A stretch of DNA of 64,000 nt. Origin: Jiangella gansuensis DSM 44835. Its GTDB lineage: Bacteria > Actinomycetota > Actinomycetes > Jiangellales > Jiangellaceae. The notes below the pieces were generated by a model. The model saw only the letters and a list, made by a program, of their open reading frames with translations, was not told the DNA's origin and searched no databases. Position numbers and translations under genes: made by a program. Each line of letters begins with the position of its first letter. Position 1 is the first letter of the stretch. Shown one piece after another: positions 59,518 through 64,000 of the stretch. Location of the stretch: assembly GCF_000515395.1 (NCBI RefSeq), contig NZ_KI911782.1:1465090-1529089 (forward strand). The letters run 5' to 3'.

Positions 59518-60543
59518 TCAGTCACGCAGCGCGAGTCCCGCCAGGCCGTCGCCGGCCAGTTCGCCGCGGGCGAAGCCGAGCCAGTGCGACCGCTCGCGCT
59601 CGTCGGGTCCATCGAGGACCGCGGTGGCCAGCTGGGCGATGTCGTCCAGGGCCCGGATCCCGCGGTAGTAGGACAACAGCTCCTGGTCGAGGTCGGCCGG
59701 CCCGTACCCGGCGAAGAACCACTCCTGCTCGCGTTCGCCGACCGGCGCGAACCCCGGCAGCCCGCCGACGACGAACATCAGGTCGCGTTCGCGCGGCGCC
59801 ACCGCGGCGTCGTCCCAGTCGATCAGCCACACGTCGCCGCCGTCACCGACCAGGACGTTGCCCAGGTGTGCGTCGGTGTGGCAGACGACGGCGGGCCGGC
59901 CGGGCCGCTCCCGCACCGTCTGCTCGAGTGTCGTGACGCGGCCGCGCAGCTGCGTCAGCAGGTCGGTTCCGGCCCGCCAGGCGAGGCCCAGCTCCCGGAC
60001 CAGGTCGTCGTCGCGGTGGCCGTCGCCGCCTCCGTCCAGCCGATGGCTGACCGCGTCGACCGCGGCGATCACGGTGGCGGCGGACTCGGACGTCGCGGAC
60101 GCGGCGACGGCGTCGGTGCCCGCGTGCGCCATCGTGTCGTCCACCCAGGTATCGCGCACCCTCGCGTCGTGCACCGCGGCCAGCAGCCGCCCGAACGACT
60201 CCCAGTGCACACGGGTCATGCGCCCGTCCAGGCCGTCGTCGTCGGACACCCACGGCAGCAGCGATAGCCGCCGGCCGTCGTGCTCGGTCCACAGCTCGCC
60301 GGTGCGGGTGGGCAGGGGCGCGGCGACTCCGGGGACGCCCAGGGCGGCCAGCCGGGCGGGCACGCGGAGGCCCTCCGGTGACCCGCCGCCGGTCCACTTC
60401 ACCGCGTAGCGCGCTCCGTCGGCCGCGGTGCCGCGCCACACCGCCGCGGCGATGTCGGCGCCGGCATCGACACCGTCCAGCGCGACCAGGTCGATGCCGA
60501 AGTCGTCGCGGATCCAGGACCGCAAGAGCTCATGGGCGGTCAC
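59518..60543 (-). CDS. Aminoglycoside phosphotransferase-family protein
   Basis: The 341-residue kinase-like protein has the APH fold: a loop around YAVKWTGGGSPEG (Lys for ATP), the Brenner-type VCHTDAHLGNVLVGDGGDVWLIDWDDAAVAPRERDLMFVVGG with the catalytic HxDxxxxN and the metal-binding DWDD. The substrate is unknown; many such actinobacterial genes are not resistance genes. GTG 60543 was chosen because the frame runs on to 60843 with no other homology. Its 3' neighbour is convergent. Confidence 0.88.
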   Translation of the reverse strand: MTAHELLRSWIRDDFGIDLVALDGVDAGADIAAAVWRGTAADGARYAVKWTGGGSPEGLRVPARLAALGVPGVAAPLPTRTGELWTEHDGRRLSLLPWVSDDDGLDGRMTRVHWESFGRLLAAVHDARVRDTWVDDTMAHAGTDAVAASATSESAATVIAAVDAVSHRLDGGGDGHRDDDLVRELGLAWRAGTDLLTQLRGRVTTLEQTVRERPGRPAVVCHTDAHLGNVLVGDGGDVWLIDWDDAAVAPRERDLMFVVGGLPGFAPVGEREQEWFFAGYGPADLDQELLSYYRGIRALDDIAQLATAVLDGPDERERSHWLGFARGELAGDGLAGLALRD

Positions 60544-60572
60544 ACCCGCGACCCTAGGCGGGAACCAGCGGT

Positions 60573-61043
60573 TCAGGCCCGAACCCGCACCACGGGTTCG
60601 TGCCGGACCGGTGTGCGCACCGAGGACGCGATGAAGCACAGCTGATGCGCCTTCTCGTGCAGCGCCGTGGCCTGGTCGACCATGGCGGCATCGGTCACCG
60701 TCACCTCCGGGCGGAGCAGCACGCCGGTGAAGGAGCCACCGCCGTCGGGGGTGACCTGCATGGTGCCGCGGGCCGTGTCCTCGTAGCCCACCACGACGAT
60801 GCCCGCGGCGGCGCACAGGTGCAGGTACTGGAGCATGTGGCATTCCGACAGGGCCGCCACGAACAGCAACTCGGGGTTCCAGCGGTCCGGTTCACCGCGG
60901 AACATCGGATCGGCACTGGCCGCCAGCGCCGGCCGGCCGGACGTGAGCACGTCATGCGACCGGGAGTAGCCGCGGTAGCTCGCGGTACCGGTGCCCTGGT
61001 CGCCGGTCCACCGGACCGTGGTGACGTAGCTGTGCTCGGCCAT
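60573..61043 (-). CDS. OsmC/Ohr-family protein
   Basis: The 156-residue protein is of the OsmC family of thiol peroxidases. The two reactive cysteines are in FVAALSECHMLQYLHLCAAAGI and HEKAHQLCFIASSVRTPV, and GGSFTGVLLRPEVTV matches the core strand. It probably detoxifies organic hydroperoxides. ATG 61043 has AGGAGG upstream. It is divergent from the FabH-like gene with 38 bp between starts. Confidence 0.9.
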   Translation of the reverse strand: MAEHSYVTTVRWTGDQGTGTASYRGYSRSHDVLTSGRPALAASADPMFRGEPDRWNPELLFVAALSECHMLQYLHLCAAAGIVVVGYEDTARGTMQVTPDGGGSFTGVLLRPEVTVTDAAMVDQATALHEKAHQLCFIASSVRTPVRHEPVVRVRA

Positions 61044-61081
61044 CCGTCCTCCTGTCGAATCGCTGTGAGTACGCTGCCAGG

Positions 61082-62020
61082 ATGACAGGCTCCCGGGTCG
61101 TCGCTGTCGGTCACCACCAGCCCGAACGCGTCCTCACGAATGACGAGTTGGCGAGCATGGTGGACACCAGCGACGAGTGGATCCGGTCGCGGGTGGGCAT
61201 CGAGACCCGGCGGATCGCCGGCCCGGACGAGTCCGTCGCCGAGCTGGCCGCTCGGGCTGCGGAGAAGGCGCTGGCGAACGCCGGGTTGACGCCGTCCGAC
61301 GTCGACTACGTCTCGGTCGCCACCTGCACCGCGATCGACCGCTCGCCGAACACGGCCGCGCGAGTGGCCGACCGGCTGGGCATGGGCACCCCGGCCGCCC
61401 TCGACGTCAACACCGCCTGCTCGGGCTTCACCCATGCCCTGGCCACCGCCGACCACGCCATCCGTGCCGGTGCTGCCCGATGCGCGGTGGTGGTCGGCGC
61501 CGAGAAGCTGAGCGACTTCACCGACTGGACCGACCGCTCCACGTCCGTCCTCATCGGCGACGGTGCCGGAGCGGTGGTGCTGGTGGCCGCTGACGAGCCC
61601 GAGGTCGGCCCGGTGACGTGGGGGTCGGTGCCGGAGATGTCCGACGCGGTGCGCATCGAGGGTCGGTCCGGCACGTTCGCTCAGGAGGGCCAGGCGGTGT
61701 TCCGCTGGGCCACCACCGAGCTGCCGAGGATCGCCCGGCTCACGTGCGAACGCAGCGGCATCGCACCGGACGAGCTGGGCGCCATCGTGCTGCACCAGGC
61801 GAACCTGCGCATCATCGAGCCGCTGGCGCAGCGCATCGGCGCCACCGGGGCGGTGGTGGCCCGCGACGTCGTCGAGTCCGGCAACACGTCAGCCGCCAGC
61901 ATCCCGATCGCGCTGTCGAAATTGGTGGAGCGGCGGGAGATCCCGGCCGGAGCGCCGGTGCTGCTGTTCGGGTTCGGCGGCGGCCTCTCCTACGCCGGCC
62001 TGATCGTCCGTTCCCCATGA
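61082..62020 (+). CDS. Beta-ketoacyl-ACP synthase III family protein (FabH-like)
   Basis: The 312-residue enzyme is a thiolase-fold condensing enzyme. The active-site Cys is in DVNTACSGFTHALATAD near residue 112, His in IVLHQANLRIIEPLA near 245 and Asn in SGNTSAASIPIAL near 275, the FabH triad. The N-terminus SRVVAVGHHQPERVLTNDELASMVDTSDEWIRSRVGIETR is standard. It may be a fatty acid starter enzyme or a secondary-metabolite ketosynthase; no FAS genes are here. The stop TGA is part of a family A repeat. Confidence 0.9.
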   Translation: MTGSRVVAVGHHQPERVLTNDELASMVDTSDEWIRSRVGIETRRIAGPDESVAELAARAAEKALANAGLTPSDVDYVSVATCTAIDRSPNTAARVADRLGMGTPAALDVNTACSGFTHALATADHAIRAGAARCAVVVGAEKLSDFTDWTDRSTSVLIGDGAGAVVLVAADEPEVGPVTWGSVPEMSDAVRIEGRSGTFAQEGQAVFRWATTELPRIARLTCERSGIAPDELGAIVLHQANLRIIEPLAQRIGATGAVVARDVVESGNTSAASIPIALSKLVERREIPAGAPVLLFGFGGGLSYAGLIVRSP

Positions 62021-62072
62021 TCATCAAGAGTTGATCCGGCCATGACCGGGTCAACCCTTGATGATCATGGGG
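62013..62072. repeat. Family A palindrome, copy 6, supplying both flanking stops
   Basis: CCCCATGATCATCAAG at 62013-62028 pairs with 62057-62072, and inner sequences extend the stem to 27 bp with two mismatches. The TGA at 62018-62020 ends the FabH-like gene, and the complementary TGA at 62065-62067 ends the convergent Gfo/Idh gene. Confidence 0.9.
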
Positions 62073-63162
62073 CGGTGGGCTCCGCGGCCAGTGGTACTGC
62101 CGCCGGCCGCTCGGCCGGGTTGGCGATCTCGCGGGCCGCGCCGTCCCCGGCCGATTCCAGGACCGACTCCATGATGTCCAACACGTGCAGGGCGAGCCGG
62201 CCGCCGGCCCGCGCTTCGGCCGCCGACGGTGCTGTCATCAGCTCCGCGACGCCGAGGCCGCGGCCGCCGGTGGTGTATCCGGCCGCGACGGGCAGCGTCC
62301 CCCAGTCGGTGCTCCCCAGCCGCCGGTGATGCACGTCGCCGTCGAACCGGTTCGGGTCCGGGACGGCGAGCGAGCCTTCGAGGCCGTGGACCTCGATCGG
62401 CGGAGCCAGGGTGGCGGTGGCGTCGAAGCTCATCGTGATGGTCGACAACGCGCCCGAGGCGTGGGTGAGGATCCCGGTGACGTGCGTCAGGACGTGGACC
62501 GGGACCTGCTCGCCGGCCCGGGGCCCGCTGCCGATGGTGCGGGCGGGCCGTGAGGTGCTGCCCCGGCCGACCACCGAGACGACCGGCCCGAGCAGTGTCA
62601 CGAGGGTGCTGACGTAGTACGGGCCCATGTCAAGCAAGGGCCCGCCGCCGGGCGCGTAGTAGAAGTCCGGGTTCGGATGCCAGCGTTCGTGACCGGCGGA
62701 CAGGAAAGTCGCGGTGGCTGCGGTCGGTGTCCCGATGAGCCCGGCGTCGATGGCGTGCCGCGCGGTCTGCACTCCGGTGCCGAGCACGGTGTCCGGTGCG
62801 CCGCCGACGCGCACCTCGGCCCGCTCGGCGGCCCGCAGGATCTCGCGTCCGTCGGCGACGGTGGCGGCCAGCGGCTTCTCGTTGTAGACGGCCTTGCCGG
62901 CAGCGACGGCCGCGAGCGCGACCGGAGCGTGCGCGGCCGGCGTGGTGAGGTTGACGACGACGTCGATGCCCGGGTGGGCGAGGAGGTCGTCGGCGGCACA
63001 AGCCAGCACGCCGTCGTGCTCGGCGGCGACGGCCCGGGCACGCTCAGCGTCGAGGTCGGCGACGGCGACCAGCCGCAGCGTCGTCAGCTCGTCCAGAGCG
63101 CGCAGGTACTGCCCGGAGATGGCGCCCAGACCGACGATGCCTACTCCTACCGGCTCGCCCAC
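62065..63162 (-). CDS. Gfo/Idh/MocA-family oxidoreductase
   Basis: The 365-residue NAD(P)-dependent enzyme has an N-terminal Rossmann domain (VGIVGLGAISGQYLRALDEL near residue 7, VNLTTPAAHAPVALAAVAAGKAVYNEKPLAATVADGREIL with the conserved Lys in EKP) and a C-terminal alpha/beta domain with GPLLDMGPYYVSTLVTLLG. It probably oxidises or reduces a sugar-like substrate. GTG 63162 overlaps the end of the ThuA-like gene by 16 bp. The last codon and the TGA stop belong to a family A repeat. Confidence 0.9.
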   Translation of the reverse strand: MGEPVGVGIVGLGAISGQYLRALDELTTLRLVAVADLDAERARAVAAEHDGVLACAADDLLAHPGIDVVVNLTTPAAHAPVALAAVAAGKAVYNEKPLAATVADGREILRAAERAEVRVGGAPDTVLGTGVQTARHAIDAGLIGTPTAATATFLSAGHERWHPNPDFYYAPGGGPLLDMGPYYVSTLVTLLGPVVSVVGRGSTSRPARTIGSGPRAGEQVPVHVLTHVTGILTHASGALSTITMSFDATATLAPPIEVHGLEGSLAVPDPNRFDGDVHHRRLGSTDWGTLPVAAGYTTGGRGLGVAELMTAPSAAEARAGGRLALHVLDIMESVLESAGDGAAREIANPAERPAAVPLAAEPTAP

Positions 63163-63851
63163 AGCAGTCCTCGCTCGACGATGGTGCGCACGGCAGGGTG
63201 TTCCAACACCGACGGCTGGTGTCCCGGCGTGGCCACGAACACCCGGCCCTGGCCCCAGTCGCGGGTCCACACCGCCGGGCAGGTGACCTCGCGGTGCCAC
63301 GGCTGGTCGTCGCGGGCGGGATGGGTGGTGGTGGCGAGGACGTCGTTGTACTCGTCGGTGAGCACCCAGTACTGCTCGGTCACCAGGTCGAAGTCGTCGA
63401 GCCCCGCCACGATCGGGTGGTCGGCGCGTTCGGGCCGGATGGTGATCCGGTGCGGGAGGAAGTTGTTCTCCGCCGCGCCGGGTGTGCACTCGGCCGCTGG
63501 CTTGCCGGGGTGCGCGGCGAACTGTCCGCCCACCAGGTGCAGGTAGTCCGATGAGGCGCGGAAGGCGTCGGCGATGCCGCCGTGCCAGCCGGCCAGGCCG
63601 GTACCGGCACGCACCGCCGCGGTGAGCCCGGCCAGCTGCTCCTGGCTGATGCTGCCCATGGTCCAGCACTGGACGACGAGGTCGGTGCCTGCCATCACGG
63701 CGGCGTCGGTGAGGACGTCCAGGGATTCCTCGACCCGGACGTCGTAGCCGGACGTGCTCAGGAACGGCACGAACAGGTCGGTGGCGGCGACGGGCGAATG
63801 CCCCTCCCAGCCGCCCCGGATCACCAGCGCGTGGCGGGGGGTGGAGCTCAT
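63147..63851 (-). CDS. ThuA-like domain protein
   Basis: The 234-residue protein is of the ThuA family (trehalose utilisation, glutamine-amidotransferase-like fold). Blocks HALVIRGGWEGHSPVAATDLFVPFLSTSGYDVRVEESLDVL and LVVQCWTMGSISQEQLAGL with AGWHGGIADAFRASSDYLHLVGGQFAAHPGKP match, as does ATTTHPARDDQPWHREVTCPAVWTRDWGQGRVFVATPGHQ. Such genes often pair with Gfo/Idh enzymes, as here, in sugar catabolism. ATG 63851 has GAGG upstream. The upstream gene lies at or beyond the right edge. Confidence 0.87.
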   Translation of the reverse strand: MSSTPRHALVIRGGWEGHSPVAATDLFVPFLSTSGYDVRVEESLDVLTDAAVMAGTDLVVQCWTMGSISQEQLAGLTAAVRAGTGLAGWHGGIADAFRASSDYLHLVGGQFAAHPGKPAAECTPGAAENNFLPHRITIRPERADHPIVAGLDDFDLVTEQYWVLTDEYNDVLATTTHPARDDQPWHREVTCPAVWTRDWGQGRVFVATPGHQPSVLEHPAVRTIVERGLLWASR

Positions 63852-63972
63852 CGTGGTCCTCACTGGGCGACGGTGGCTCGGCCGGTTCGGGACCGGAGCC
63901 GGCCTGGTCCGTCGGACCCGACCGGACAGCGATCCTCACCCGCGCCGGACGGCGGGGTCAAGCCACCCCGGC

Positions 63973-64000
63973 TCAGTCCGAGCGGACCACCGCCACCGGA
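63973..64000 (-). CDS. Possible 3' end of a gene cut by the right edge
   Basis: A minus-strand frame at the edge would end PVAVVRSD at TGA 63973-63975, in a G/C-rich codon style. Only nine codons are visible, so this is only a possibility. If real, it would be the upstream gene of the ThuA-Gfo pair. Confidence 0.3.

Noticed and set aside
1-64000. CRISPR arrays, tRNA or rRNA genes, insertion sequences and prophage
   Set aside because: No regularly spaced repeat-spacer pattern, no tRNA or rRNA signature and no transposase or integrase frame was seen.

Overview
The window is about 70% GC, gene-dense, uses GTG starts often and overlaps stop and start codons (ATGA, GTGA, TGATG). Its marker genes are actinobacterial: SigR/RsrA, WhiB1, the E2-E1 fusion 2-oxoglutarate decarboxylase Kgd, a 24-residue bL37-like ribosomal protein, PdtaS, a TB7.3-like biotinyl carrier and an RsbW/SigF pair. 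It is almost certainly a soil-type actinomycete chromosome. I cannot fix the genus from sequence alone. No rRNA, tRNA, CRISPR array, prophage or insertion sequence was seen.

Layout. 1-4.6 kb: a partial gene, an AI-2E-type permease, a GNAT acetyltransferase and a TetR/DHA2-efflux pair sharing an operator. 4.6-7.8 kb: hisN, rsgA, aroA. 7.9-12.2 kb: glycerol use, with glpF-glpK divergent from glpD around a 19-bp dyad. 12.2-18.8 kb: an EamA/TetR pair, DoxX, an SRAP protein, a small hydrolase, sigR-rsrA with a textbook SigR promoter, the bL37-like gene, a biotinyl protein and a thioesterase. 18.8-25 kb: a GlxA-type regulator, a ThDP enzyme, a DUF2785 protein, pdtaS, a 309-bp inverted-repeat element and whiB1 with a CRP-like site. 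The order aroA/rsgA, SRAP, sigR-rsrA, TB7.3, pdtaS, whiB1, lipid kinase follows, from memory, the Mycobacterium tuberculosis Rv3218-Rv3228c block. 25-33.4 kb: lipid kinase, rsbW-sigF, a polar amino-acid ABC transporter, an oxidoreductase-MOSC pair, a decayed AAA ATPase and a GDSL hydrolase. 33.4-44.2 kb: DUF6104, kgd, a PadR pair and cydABDC. 44.2-51 kb: a Cys/Met PLP enzyme, an aldose epimerase-like protein, an MFS exporter, glcD-glcF and a VapBC module with a broken toxin. 51-64 kb: an SDR, an AraC regulator, two paralogous sortase-anchored trypsin-like proteins, a UBP zinc finger, a RibD-like reductase, an APH-like kinase, OsmC, a FabH-like synthase and a Gfo/Idh-ThuA pair.

The most unusual content is a set of short intergenic repeats. 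Family A (CCCATGATCATCAAG ... CTTGATGATCATGGG, six or more copies, one a perfect 27-bp stem) sits mostly at gene 3' ends. Its TGA often is the stop codon of the flanking gene, on both sides when the genes converge. Family B (GAAATGATCACG ... ACGCCTGGGGCGGG, four copies) also follows genes and supplies stops; one copy encodes the C-terminal tail of the EamA transporter. Family D (about 28 bp) occurs as a tandem array before the biotinyl gene and again, with one mismatch, as the last codons of aroA. These look like dispersed elements used as terminators and as sources of new protein tails.

Regulatory sites that can be read directly include the SigR autoregulatory promoter with a probable long SigR isoform, dyads at two TetR genes, the glp dyad, a CRP-like site before whiB1, a PadR dyad before cydA, a perfect 18-bp palindrome before the GlxA-type gene and a VapB-type dyad over the vapB start.
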